Part shown: one piece after another, positions 41,989 to 49,931 of the stretch | Position numbering within the stretch: the stretch's first letter is position 1 | Layout: the number at the start of each line of letters is the position of its first letter | From: an uncultured bacterium | GTDB lineage: Bacteria > Bacillota > Clostridia > Lachnospirales > Lachnospiraceae | Reading direction: 5' to 3' | DNA: 64,000 nucleotides | NCBI GenBank assembly: GCA_905215625.1 | Contig: CAJMQQ010000002.1 | Location: 1-64,000, forward strand | Notes under the pieces: generated by a model | The model's input: only the letters and a program-made list of their open reading frames with translations | Database searches by the model: none | Told to the model about the DNA's origin: nothing | Program-made: the position numbers and the translations under genes

Positions 41989-43053
41989 TGACAATCGGTA
42001 GTAGGCCAGCATCAAATCCACGACTCTTCCGTAGCTTTTTACCCCTTCTTCTTGTTCATTTAATTTCAAATATGTATCGTTGAGCTTCGTGGCTGTTTCC
42101 GCTACTTTTCCTTCGTATTTGTCCCAGAACAGGGTATTGGCCGCCAGATTGTTTACCGCCGTCTCCGGCAGTCTGCCATACAATTCAAAATACTGTTCCG
42201 GATTTTCCTTGTATAGGGCATTGGTGGCATAGATCCAGCCTGTCAGATATCCGCTGTACTGGTATTCCGGCAAATCAGAACCAATACAGGCCAGGTACCC
42301 GATAAAATTGGCTTCATCTTCCCGCATAAATCCCTTTAAATGGGACAGCTCGTGGCAGACCGTATGGGGAATGTTATAAGGCGTCATGGCCCGGTTAAAG
42401 TTTGCCTCGATGGTAAATGGAGAGTATACTCCTGATAGCTGCTGTACCGATAAAATCCAGGAAATGCAGACTGGTTTGGGATTTGGATAAAATCCGGCCA
42501 GCTGAGGATAGGTTTTTCCCAGCTTTTCCATGGCCTTCACCCCTTCTCTTCCCATTTTCCAGGCTTCTTTAAATGTCAGCGCCTGATTCTGGGATGCCTG
42601 GCCTGTTTCCTCTTTTGAAACCTGAATCACCTGTTCCGTCAAAAACTCACAGAGCTGGTACAATTCTTCCTCGGAAGAATCCCTGGTATCTAAGCCAATT
42701 ACCTCGGAAAACGGCGTTCTGGAATAATTAATTCCGCACGCTGTCACATACAGAAAGCAAATGCAGGACACCAGGAATATCCCATTTTTTATCAGAAGCC
42801 ACGGCTTTTTGATATGACGGATTCCATAGAATATAATCAGAACCGTCAGCCCATAAATGCCTGTTTCCACAATGGAAAAGGAAAACAAACCGGAAATCCT
42901 TCCCAATATGCCAGCCAGCACCGGATAAATCCTGGTTCCGTACCAGTCCGCAAATCCTTGTACCGTTCTAGCGGCCGACATTCCTCCAAACGCCCCCAAA
43001 AACAGCAGGATTGCTGCAATTATTTGCCAGAATTTTTTTATTTTTTCTATCAT
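41983..43053 (-). CDS. DUF3810 membrane protein, putative zinc metalloprotease
   Basis: A 356-residue protein with three N-terminal helices and a large C-terminal domain. It contains HTVCHELSHLKGFMREDEANFIGYLA: an HExxH zinc motif with a downstream Glu suited as third ligand. This matches the DUF3810 family, whose substrates are unknown to me. ATG at 43053 has GGAG eight bases upstream; the longer frame adds a basic stretch without a site. Divergent from lepB. Confidence 0.82.
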   Translation of the reverse strand: MIEKIKKFWQIIAAILLFLGAFGGMSAARTVQGFADWYGTRIYPVLAGILGRISGLFSFSIVETGIYGLTVLIIFYGIRHIKKPWLLIKNGIFLVSCICFLYVTACGINYSRTPFSEVIGLDTRDSSEEELYQLCEFLTEQVIQVSKEETGQASQNQALTFKEAWKMGREGVKAMEKLGKTYPQLAGFYPNPKPVCISWILSVQQLSGVYSPFTIEANFNRAMTPYNIPHTVCHELSHLKGFMREDEANFIGYLACIGSDLPEYQYSGYLTGWIYATNALYKENPEQYFELYGRLPETAVNNLAANTLFWDKYEGKVAETATKLNDTYLKLNEQEEGVKSYGRVVDLMLAYYRLSL

Positions 43054-43162
43054 AAGACATTCTCCAGCAGCTTTTCTTTCTATTCTACTGTATTTTTGCA
43101 AAAATTGCCATAGAAGGATCCCTACGGTTTTCTTGTTTTTTCTTATATTTTTATAAAAACCC

Positions 43163-43191
43163 TTGCACAAATAGGAAATCTCGTTTAAACT
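43163..43191 (+). promoter_or_regulatory. lepB promoter
   Basis: TTGCAC, 17 bases, TAAACT, 41 bases before the lepB start. Confidence 0.65.
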
Positions 43192-43232
43192 CTATCTCTA
43201 GTGTAAGTTTTTTATAACAAAGCGAGGAAATT

Positions 43233-43820
43233 ATGAATCAGAATTCAGATAAATTGGAAAAGAAAAATGAAAAAGAAACTGTCAACTGGAAATCCGAGCT
43301 AATTAGCTGGATACAGATTATCATAGCGGCCGCTGTCATTGCCCTGTTTTTAAATAGTTGTATCATTGCCAACAGCCAGGTGCCCAGCGAATCCATGGAA
43401 AACACCATTATGGCCCATGACCGGGTCATCGGTTCCCGATTGTCTTATCTGTTTTCGGAACCGGAGAGAGGGGACGTTATCATCTTCCATTATCCGGACG
43501 ATCCGACAGGAGATACTTACTATGTAAAACGTGTTATCGGACTTCCGGGAGATGTGATTGACATCCACGACGGCGGCGTCTATTTAAACGGATCTGATAC
43601 TCCGTTAGACGAGCCTTATATCAAGGAACCTATGGAAACGGAGCCGAATTATCCGCTTCACTTCGAAGTGCCGGAAGACAGTTATTTTATGATGGGCGAC
43701 AACCGCAATGATTCCTGGGACGCCCGCTTCTGGGAAAACACCTGGGTAACGAAAGACAAGCTGATTGCAAAAGTGTTATTCCGTTACTATCCGTTTAATA
43801 AAATGGGCGTAATCCATTAA
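43233..43820 (+). CDS. lepB: signal peptidase I
   Basis: A 195-residue type I signal peptidase, cleaving signal peptides on the outer face of the membrane. One N-terminal helix (about 24-45), the catalytic Ser54 in VPSESMENTI, the catalytic Lys99 in YYVKRVIGLPGD, and the GDNRNDSWDAR box. The charged N-terminal cytoplasmic head is usual in Firmicutes. Monocistronic between promoter and terminator. Confidence 0.96.
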   Translation: MNQNSDKLEKKNEKETVNWKSELISWIQIIIAAAVIALFLNSCIIANSQVPSESMENTIMAHDRVIGSRLSYLFSEPERGDVIIFHYPDDPTGDTYYVKRVIGLPGDVIDIHDGGVYLNGSDTPLDEPYIKEPMETEPNYPLHFEVPEDSYFMMGDNRNDSWDARFWENTWVTKDKLIAKVLFRYYPFNKMGVIH

Positions 43821-43825
43821 ACATT

Positions 43826-43872
43826 AAAACTGTTGGAAAAGCAGAGACTGCTCTGCTCCCAGCAGTTTTTTT
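43826..43872 (+). terminator. lepB terminator
   Basis: An 11-base outer stem AAAACTGTTGG/CCAGCAGTTTT (one G-U pair) enclosing a GCAGAG/CTCTGC hairpin, followed by TTTTTTT. Confidence 0.9.
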
Positions 43873-43912
43873 CGTCATTTTTTCCTGATTGCAAAATTCC
43901 GTCAAAAGAAAA

Positions 43913-43932
43913 ACGAGCCCCGAAGAGCCCGT
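43913..43932 (-). terminator. terminator of the small secreted protein gene
   Basis: An 8-base stem closed by a C(UUCG)G tetraloop on the minus strand, then TTTTTCTTTT. The extra-stable loop and T run make this convincing. Confidence 0.92.
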
Positions 43933-43950
43933 CATTCCTCTCACACTGTC

Positions 43951-44433
43951 CTAGTTATCGGAAGTGTACTCAATTCCATTAATCTTATTTTCCCTGTTGC
44001 TGTAGAATGTAAGGGTAAATCCCTCGCAGTCATATTTGTAAACGCCTTTGGACTCTGTGTAATCCGAGCCGTATACTTCCTGCATTTCCGCTACCGTAGA
44101 GCCAATAGAAATCCCCTCAGAAGTCGCTACATTTCCCGTCTTAAAATAGATGGAGTTAATGCAGTCCTTCTTATCCACCGGATATGTGGAAATCTCAAAA
44201 TCCTTATAAACGTATACTTTTTCTTTGCCCTGATAACTGCAGTTCTCTGCCTCGTAGTAGTTCTCAGCCTTTCCCAGTCCGGAAAGCACCGGCGCGGCCT
44301 CTTCATTAATGGAAATCTCCACACCGTCTGAACTAAAACTGCCTGACGCATCAGCGGCCAATGCAGTCGTCGTACCTAAAATACCAACGAAGAGAACTGC
44401 CGTCGTGAGCAGCACCCATAACTTTTTTCTCAT
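43951..44433 (-). CDS. small secreted protein (unknown)
   Basis: A 160-residue protein with a clear signal peptide ending TALAADA (about residue 28). The mature part, about 130 residues, has a strand-rich middle (KVYVYKDFEISTYPVDKKDCINSIYFKTGN) and a GISIGSTVAEMQEVYGSDYTESKGVYKY element. The latter recalls the start of BamE/SmpA-like small folds in outline only. One Cys pair (near 65 and 90, plus one at 135) could form a disulfide. Function unknown. AAGGAG precedes the ATG; own promoter and terminator. Confidence 0.75.
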   Translation of the reverse strand: MRKKLWVLLTTAVLFVGILGTTTALAADASGSFSSDGVEISINEEAAPVLSGLGKAENYYEAENCSYQGKEKVYVYKDFEISTYPVDKKDCINSIYFKTGNVATSEGISIGSTVAEMQEVYGSDYTESKGVYKYDCEGFTLTFYSNRENKINGIEYTSDN

Positions 44434-44469
44434 GGTAATCGCTCCTTTTCTCTTCTCTCTGTGTAATTT

Positions 44470-44498
44470 ATTTTAGCATTTTTATCTGCTAAATTCAA
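44470..44498 (-). promoter_or_regulatory. promoter of the small secreted protein gene
   Basis: TTGAAT, 17 bases, TAAAAT on the minus strand. Confidence 0.65.
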
Positions 44499-44552
44499 GG
44501 CAACGACCCCCTGAAAACCTTACAATATTCTAACGATTCCGCGTCCACTTTT

Positions 44553-44996
44553 TTACGCGCGATTTTCAATTTCCATCAGCATATCCACTCTGCGCTGATG
44601 ACGTCCGCCCTCATACTGTGCGTTCAGCCATTCCTCGGTAATCATTTTGGCCATTTCGCTGCCTACAACCCTTGCTCCGAAGGCTAATACGTTGGAATTG
44701 TTATGCATTCTGGACAATTTGGCAGTGTATGGTTCGCTGCATACACACGCGCGGATTCCTTTGACTTTATTGGCTGCCAAAGAGATTCCCACGCCGGTGC
44801 CGCAGATGACAATTCCCAAATCTGCCTCGCCCAAAGCAACCGCTCTTCCCACTTTCTCACCGTATACTGGATAATCGCAGCTCTCAGAAGAATTGGTTCC
44901 CAGATCCAGAACCTCATAGCCCTTTTCCTCTACAAATTCCTTAACGATGTTTTTCAGTTCTACCGCTGTATGGTCATTTCCCATTGCAATTTTCAT
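44553..44996 (-). CDS. rpiB: ribose-5-phosphate isomerase B
   Basis: A 147-residue RpiB/LacAB-family isomerase interconverting ribose-5-phosphate and ribulose-5-phosphate. Seen: MKIAMGNDHTAVELK, the catalytic Cys in ICGTGVGISLAANK and the SRMHNNSNVLAFGARVVG segment. ATG at 44996 is preferred because AGGAG lies 10 bases upstream; an ATG three codons earlier is too close to it. It overlaps aroC by 23 bases and ends the pgl-aroC-rpiB operon. Allose- or galactose-6-phosphate isomerase activity is possible in this family. Confidence 0.92.
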   Translation of the reverse strand: MKIAMGNDHTAVELKNIVKEFVEEKGYEVLDLGTNSSESCDYPVYGEKVGRAVALGEADLGIVICGTGVGISLAANKVKGIRACVCSEPYTAKLSRMHNNSNVLAFGARVVGSEMAKMITEEWLNAQYEGGRHQRRVDMLMEIENRA

Positions 44997-46167
44997 ATGA
45001 TTCATTCTCCTGTTTTCCCTGTATTTCTTCTATTATTTCTTCCTGTTCTTCTGCCAGCGCTTCCGAATAGGCAAAAAACGCCTGGATTCTGTCCAGTCTG
45101 GACGTCATGGATACCAGCAGCAAATCTGCTATGGTAAGCGCCGCCATTGCTTCCACTACCACCACTGCCCTGGGGACAATAATTGGGTCGTGGCGGCCCC
45201 GTATCTCTATTTTTTCTTCCTGTCCCTGACGGTTTACCGTCTCCTGGATCGCTGCAATGGAAGGGGTCGGCTTAAAGGCTGCCCGGAAAATTAGTTTGCT
45301 TCCATCGCTGATTCCGCCTAAAACGCCGCCGGAATGGTTTGTCTTTTTAAGAACCTGACCCGTTTCACCGACAAAGAAGGAATCGTTATTTTCTTTTCCA
45401 TTTGATGCAGCCGCCTGGAATCCGTCGCCGATTTCAAAACCCTTTACGGCTCCAATGGACATCACGGCTTTTGCCAGACTGGCGCTGAGCTTATCGAATA
45501 CCGGCTCTCCAATCCCTGTCGGCAGTCCGTCTATCTCACACTGGATTACTCCTCCGGCTGAATTTTTCTGTTTGATCAATTCTTCCAGATAGTGTTCTGC
45601 TTCTTTTGCCGCTTGGGCGTCCGGCATATATAGGCGGTTCTGATCCCGTTCGCTCCAGTCAAACCGATCCGGACTTACCGACACCGGGCCGATGGACTTG
45701 GAAAAGGCCCGGATGGTAATTCCCAGGCTTTCCAGAAATTTGGCCGCCACTGCTCCGGCCGCCACTCTTCCAATGGTCTCTCTTCCAGAAGAACGGCCGC
45801 CTCCCCGGTAGTCCCGGAAACCATACTTCTGGTCAAAGGTATAGTCTGCGTGTCCCGGACGGTAGATATCCATAATATTGCTGTAGTCTTTGGATCTCTG
45901 GTCCTGGTTGCGTACAAACATGGCAATGGGCGTACCTGTGGTGCGCCCCTCAAATACGCCGGACAAAATCTCCGCTTTATCCCCTTCCTGTCTCTGGGTT
46001 GTAAAGCGGCTCTGACCAGGCTTTCTCCGATCCAGATATGCCTGGACGTCTTCCTCTGTTAAGGGAAGTCCTGCCGGGCAGCCGTCAATGACTACTCCAA
46101 CGCCTGCTCCATGGGATTCTCCCCAGGTTGTAATCTTCCATAGTGTTCCCAGTGTGGAACCTGCCAT
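44974..46167 (-). CDS. aroC: chorismate synthase
   Basis: A 397-residue enzyme converting EPSP to chorismate with reduced FMN, the last common step to aromatic amino acids. Markers: GESHGAGVGVVIDGCPAG, RKPGQSRFTTQRQE, GGGRSSGRETIGRVAAG and the C-terminal RHDPIIVPRAVVVVEAM. A Glu-rich extension of about 20 residues at the end is dispensable-looking. No other shikimate genes are near; it sits between two pentose-phosphate genes, whose pathway supplies erythrose-4-phosphate. Confidence 0.96.
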   Translation of the reverse strand: MAGSTLGTLWKITTWGESHGAGVGVVIDGCPAGLPLTEEDVQAYLDRRKPGQSRFTTQRQEGDKAEILSGVFEGRTTGTPIAMFVRNQDQRSKDYSNIMDIYRPGHADYTFDQKYGFRDYRGGGRSSGRETIGRVAAGAVAAKFLESLGITIRAFSKSIGPVSVSPDRFDWSERDQNRLYMPDAQAAKEAEHYLEELIKQKNSAGGVIQCEIDGLPTGIGEPVFDKLSASLAKAVMSIGAVKGFEIGDGFQAAASNGKENNDSFFVGETGQVLKKTNHSGGVLGGISDGSKLIFRAAFKPTPSIAAIQETVNRQGQEEKIEIRGRHDPIIVPRAVVVVEAMAALTIADLLLVSMTSRLDRIQAFFAYSEALAEEQEEIIEEIQGKQENESYENCNGK

Positions 46168-46200
46168 AGTGCCGTCTCCTCGCTGTTTGTTTTCCTTCTC

Positions 46201-47259
46201 TTACTGAACCTTTACAATTACACAGCAGTTTGGCTCGTTGACCAGGATTTCCCTGCTGCTCATTACCATCTGTTTCTTCTCATAATCCATAGCGAAAAAT
46301 GTAATGGTGCCGCTGTCGTGGTTTAATGACGCAATATGTTTCTGATCCGGAAAGATTGCAAGATCTTTTGGATAATCGCCGCTGACCGGAAGGCTGAACA
46401 GCATCTCCAGAAGACCAGTTTCTTCGTCTCTGGAATACACCGTTACTACGTTATCTCCTGCATTGGTACAGTACAGATATTTTTCGTCCGGAGACAGACG
46501 CATTGCGCAGGCAGCGGTCAGATTGCCATTGTCCTTCTGCTCTGCAACCGTAGAAATTGTCTGGATTTTCTCAATTCTGGGCGCCCTGTCTCCTGTCTCA
46601 TAAGTAAAGACGTCAATTACGTTTTTAATCTCATACATCAGATAGATAAACCTTCCGTCTGAGCTGAACCGGAAATGTCTGGGAGCAGACTCTCTCTCAC
46701 AGCGGATTGCGTCTACCTGCACCAGTTTTTCCTCTTTTTCATCAAACCGGTAAATCTTTACCTGGTCAATTCCCAGATCTGCGGCCATAACGTATTTATT
46801 GTCCGGCGTCCTTCTGGTGCAGCTAACATGAGGGCGGAAATTACGTTCTGCCACGCTGCCGTAGCCTTTATGGAATACGCCGTCTACAATGTTTCCTACG
46901 GATCCGTCCTTATTCAGTTTTAATATCGTAGCCTTTCCGTCATGGTAACCGGAAACGAATACGTATTTATCTGCTGCATCCGTAGACAGATGGCAGCCTC
47001 TCATTCCCTTGATATTGGCGCTGTTTAAACGGGTCAGCGCGCCATTTGGCAAAATTCGGAATGATACAACTCCTTCGTCTGCAATGGAATACAGCGTCTT
47101 GCCGTCGCTGGACGCAATCACATATGAGGAATTGTCTACATCTACTTCGCAGCGTTCTATAAAGGTACCTTTCTCAACATCTACATCATATACCGTAATT
47201 CCCTTTGCTTTGCCTGTGTAGGAGTAGGAGCCTACATAAGCCATATATTTCCCTTCCAT
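46201..47259 (-). CDS. pgl: lactonase-family beta-propeller (6-phosphogluconolactonase type)
   Basis: A 352-residue seven-bladed propeller of the YbhE/Pgl family, which hydrolyses 6-phosphogluconolactone. Repeated blade patterns are seen (YVGSYSYTGKAKGITVYDVD, RRTPDNKYVMAADLGIDQVKIYRFD, MRLSPDEKYLYCTNAGDNVVTVYSRD). ATG at 47259 follows AGGAGG; a longer frame starting upstream lacks a site. First gene of the pgl-aroC-rpiB operon, 33 bases before aroC. Other lactone substrates are possible. Confidence 0.88.
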   Translation of the reverse strand: MEGKYMAYVGSYSYTGKAKGITVYDVDVEKGTFIERCEVDVDNSSYVIASSDGKTLYSIADEGVVSFRILPNGALTRLNSANIKGMRGCHLSTDAADKYVFVSGYHDGKATILKLNKDGSVGNIVDGVFHKGYGSVAERNFRPHVSCTRRTPDNKYVMAADLGIDQVKIYRFDEKEEKLVQVDAIRCERESAPRHFRFSSDGRFIYLMYEIKNVIDVFTYETGDRAPRIEKIQTISTVAEQKDNGNLTAACAMRLSPDEKYLYCTNAGDNVVTVYSRDEETGLLEMLFSLPVSGDYPKDLAIFPDQKHIASLNHDSGTITFFAMDYEKKQMVMSSREILVNEPNCCVIVKVQ

Positions 47260-47293
47260 GGTAAAATTTCCTCCTAAATTTTCCCTTCTAATC

Positions 47294-47315
47294 AGCATCA
47301 AGATACACTGATGCT
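47294..47315 (-). promoter_or_regulatory. palindrome at the pgl transcription start
   Basis: Perfect AGCATCA-(8)-TGATGCT inverted repeat directly downstream of the pgl -10, spanning the likely start site. Placed like a repressor operator; it could also fold in the RNA leader. Confidence 0.55.
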
Positions 47316-47344
47316 ATCATAACATAAAAATTCTTTTTTGTTAA
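47316..47344 (-). promoter_or_regulatory. pgl-aroC-rpiB promoter
   Basis: TTAACA, 17 bases, TATGAT on the minus strand. Confidence 0.75.
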
Positions 47345-47364
47345 CAAAAATCTATCAGAAAGTA

Positions 47365-47392
47365 TTGACACCCCTGCATATACGAGTATAAT
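47365..47392 (+). promoter_or_regulatory. promoter of the cupin regulator / pot operon
   Basis: Perfect TTGACA and TATAAT with a 16-base spacer, divergent from the pgl promoter. Confidence 0.85.
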
Positions 47393-47484
47393 GTGTTTTG
47401 CGTCAGTTTATTATTTGTAAACTTTTTCTTTATTTTTATCATCAGTTAGTATTTCTAAACTTTTATTTTACAAGGAGGCATCTG

Positions 47485-48018
47485 ATGCAAATCGGTGCAA
47501 AATTAAAAGAACTCCGTATCTTAAACGGCCTTACCCAGGAAGAACTGGCAGACCGTACGGAATTGTCAAAGGGATTTATCTCCCAGCTGGAACGGGATTT
47601 AACTTCTCCTTCCATTGCCACCCTAATGGACATCCTGCAGTGCCTGGGCACATCCATCGGCGAGTTTTTCAACGAAACAGCCGAGAAACAGATTGTATTT
47701 GGGAAAAATGATTTTTTTGAGAAAGAAGATCCACAGTTTTCCAATTCTGTCAGATGGCTGATTCCCAACGCCCAGAAAAATTCTATGGAGCCTATTCTTC
47801 TCACATTGAAATCCGGCGGTTCTACCTGCCAGGACGTTCCCCATGAAGGAGAAGAATTCGGCTATGTGCTTCAGGGTTCCATCTCTATCCATGTGGGTTC
47901 TGCCGTATATAAAGCCAAAAAGGGAGACTCCTTTTATTATAGCTGTGAAAAACCCCATTACCTAACCAGCAAAACCGGAGCTTCTGTCCTGTGGGTCAGC
48001 TCTCCGCCAAGTTTTTAA
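47485..48018 (+). CDS. XRE-cupin regulator of the polyamine transport operon
   Basis: A 177-residue regulator: XRE HTH (LKELRILNGLTQEELADRTELSKGFISQLER) joined to a C-terminal cupin barrel (EGEEFGYVLQGSISIHVGS, KGDSFYYSCEKPHYL). PuuR-like proteins of this plan control polyamine genes in many bacteria. ATG at 47485 follows AAGGAGG; the upstream frame is hydrophobic leader-like noise. It is 25 bases before potA and likely co-transcribed, giving feedback on polyamine uptake. Confidence 0.9.
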   Translation: MQIGAKLKELRILNGLTQEELADRTELSKGFISQLERDLTSPSIATLMDILQCLGTSIGEFFNETAEKQIVFGKNDFFEKEDPQFSNSVRWLIPNAQKNSMEPILLTLKSGGSTCQDVPHEGEEFGYVLQGSISIHVGSAVYKAKKGDSFYYSCEKPHYLTSKTGASVLWVSSPPSF

Positions 48019-48043
48019 ACCATTCTTACTTTAGGAGGACGCT

Positions 48044-49120
48044 ATGAATCAGCCATTAATTGATTTGGTAAATATCAGCAAAAGTTTTGACGGGGATATG
48101 GTCTTAGACGACCTTTGCCTGTCTGTAAAAGAAAACACCTTCGTTACCCTTCTGGGACCCAGCGGCTGCGGAAAGACTACTACCCTGCGCATTATCGGAG
48201 GTTTCGAGAAACCGGATTCCGGAAAGGTAATCTTTGAAGGCAGCGACATTACCAAACTCCCACCAAACAAGCGGCAGTTAAATACGGTATTCCAGAAATA
48301 CGCTTTATTCCCTCATATGAATATTGCAGAAAATATTGCCTTTGGATTAAAAATCAAAGGAAAATCCAAGTCTTATATTGATGATAAAATCAAATATGCT
48401 TTAAAACTGGTAAACCTGGACGGATTTGAAAACCGAAGCGTAGATTCTTTAAGCGGCGGCCAGCAGCAGCGGATTGCCATTGCAAGGGCCATCGTCAATG
48501 AGCCGAAGCTCCTTCTGTTAGACGAACCATTAGGCGCTCTGGACTTAAAACTCCGCCAGGATATGCAGTATGAGCTGATCCGTCTGAAAAACGAGCTGGG
48601 CATTACGTTTATCTATGTAACCCATGACCAGGAAGAAGCGCTGACCATGTCTGACACCATCGTGGTTATGAACCAGGGTTACATCCAGCAGATGGGCTCT
48701 CCAGAACAAATTTACAACGAACCGGAAAATGCCTTTGTTGCAGACTTTATCGGAGAAAGCAATATCGTAGACGGCATCATGCTGCAGGATGAGCTAGTTG
48801 AAATTTTCGGCGCCAAGTTCCCCTGCGTAGATAAGGGCTTTGGCCACAACAAACCGGTTGACGTGGTCATCCGTCCAGAAGATATTGACCTGGTAAAACC
48901 GGAAGAAGGTACTCTGACCGGCGTGGTTACCCATCTGATCTTCAAGGGCGTTCACTATGAAATGGAAGTAACCACCCCCAACGGATTTGAATGGCTGGTT
49001 CACAGCACCGATATGTTCCCTGTAGGCCAAGAAGTCGGCATTCACATCGAACCTTTTGAAATCCAGATTATGAATAAGCCGGCATCCGAAGATGAGGAGG
49101 CTATGGGCGTCAATGAATAA
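48044..49120 (+). CDS. potA: spermidine/putrescine ABC transporter ATPase
   Basis: A 358-residue ATPase energising polyamine import. Walker [11 protein letters not shown]-loop [10 protein letters not shown], signature [14 protein letters not shown], Walker [12 protein letters not shown], and a C-terminal TOBE domain ([11 protein letters not shown]). AGGAGG precedes the ATG. Order regulator-potA-potB-potCD is the common Firmicutes layout. Confidence 0.96.
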   Translation: MNQPLIDLVNISKSFDGDMVLDDLCLSVKENTFVTLLGPSGCGKTTTLRIIGGFEKPDSGKVIFEGSDITKLPPNKRQLNTVFQKYALFPHMNIAENIAFGLKIKGKSKSYIDDKIKYALKLVNLDGFENRSVDSLSGGQQQRIAIARAIVNEPKLLLLDEPLGALDLKLRQDMQYELIRLKNELGITFIYVTHDQEEALTMSDTIVVMNQGYIQQMGSPEQIYNEPENAFVADFIGESNIVDGIMLQDELVEIFGAKFPCVDKGFGHNKPVDVVIRPEDIDLVKPEEGTLTGVVTHLIFKGVHYEMEVTTPNGFEWLVHSTDMFPVGQEVGIHIEPFEIQIMNKPASEDEEAMGVNE

Positions 49121-49931
49121 TCCGAAAAACAAGTGGCTGGCCACCCCGTATATTATCTGGATGGTGGGATTTACCATCATCCCCCTGGCCTTAATCGTCT
49201 ATTACGGTCTGACCGATAAATCAGGCGCGTTTACTCTGGCTAATGTGCTTTCCATCGCGGATCCGGAGCACGCAAAAGCGTTGTTTCTGTCCCTGGGACT
49301 TTCCCTTGCCAGTACCCTGATCTGCCTGGTGTTAGCGTATCCCCTGGCCATGATTTTGAGAAAAAAAGGCGTCAGTTCCGGCAGTTTTATTGTATTTATT
49401 TTTATCCTTCCCATGTGGATGAACTTTCTGCTCCGGACTCTGGCTTGGCAGACGCTGCTGGAGAAAAACGGCGTCATCAACGGCATTTTAAACCAGCTTC
49501 ATCTTCCAAACATTGCCATTATCAATACGCCCTGGGCCATTATCCTGGGCATGGTATATAACTTCCTGCCTTTTATGGTACTGCCCATTTATAATATCTT
49601 AATGAAAATTGATGACAATACCATCAATGCCGCCAAAGATCTGGGCGCCAGCAATCTGCAGACCTTCCTGCACATATGGCTTCCATTAAGTCTTCCCGGC
49701 ATTGTCAGCGGAATTACAATGGTATTTGTTCCAGCCCTGACCACATTTGTTATCTCCAATCTTCTCGGTGGAAGCAAAATCCTGTTAATTGGAAACGTCA
49801 TCGAGCAGGAATTTACCAAAGGCAGCAACTGGAATTTAGGCTCCGGACTTTCCCTGGTACTAATGGTATTCATCCTCATCAGCATGGCGCTGATTGCCAA
49901 ATATGACAACAACGGGGAGGGCAGAGTCTGA
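49113..49931 (+). CDS. potB: spermidine/putrescine ABC transporter permease PotB
   Basis: A 272-residue permease with six helices and the cytoplasmic EAA-like loop [26 protein letters not shown]. The ATG at 49113 overlaps the potA stop by 8 bases; an earlier ATG at 49092 sits on the AGGAGG and is less likely. Couples to PotA through the EAA loop. Confidence 0.94.
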   Translation: MNNPKNKWLATPYIIWMVGFTIIPLALIVYYGLTDKSGAFTLANVLSIADPEHAKALFLSLGLSLASTLICLVLAYPLAMILRKKGVSSGSFIVFIFILPMWMNFLLRTLAWQTLLEKNGVINGILNQLHLPNIAIINTPWAIILGMVYNFLPFMVLPIYNILMKIDDNTINAAKDLGASNLQTFLHIWLPLSLPGIVSGITMVFVPALTTFVISNLLGGSKILLIGNVIEQEFTKGSNWNLGSGLSLVLMVFILISMALIAKYDNNGEGRV

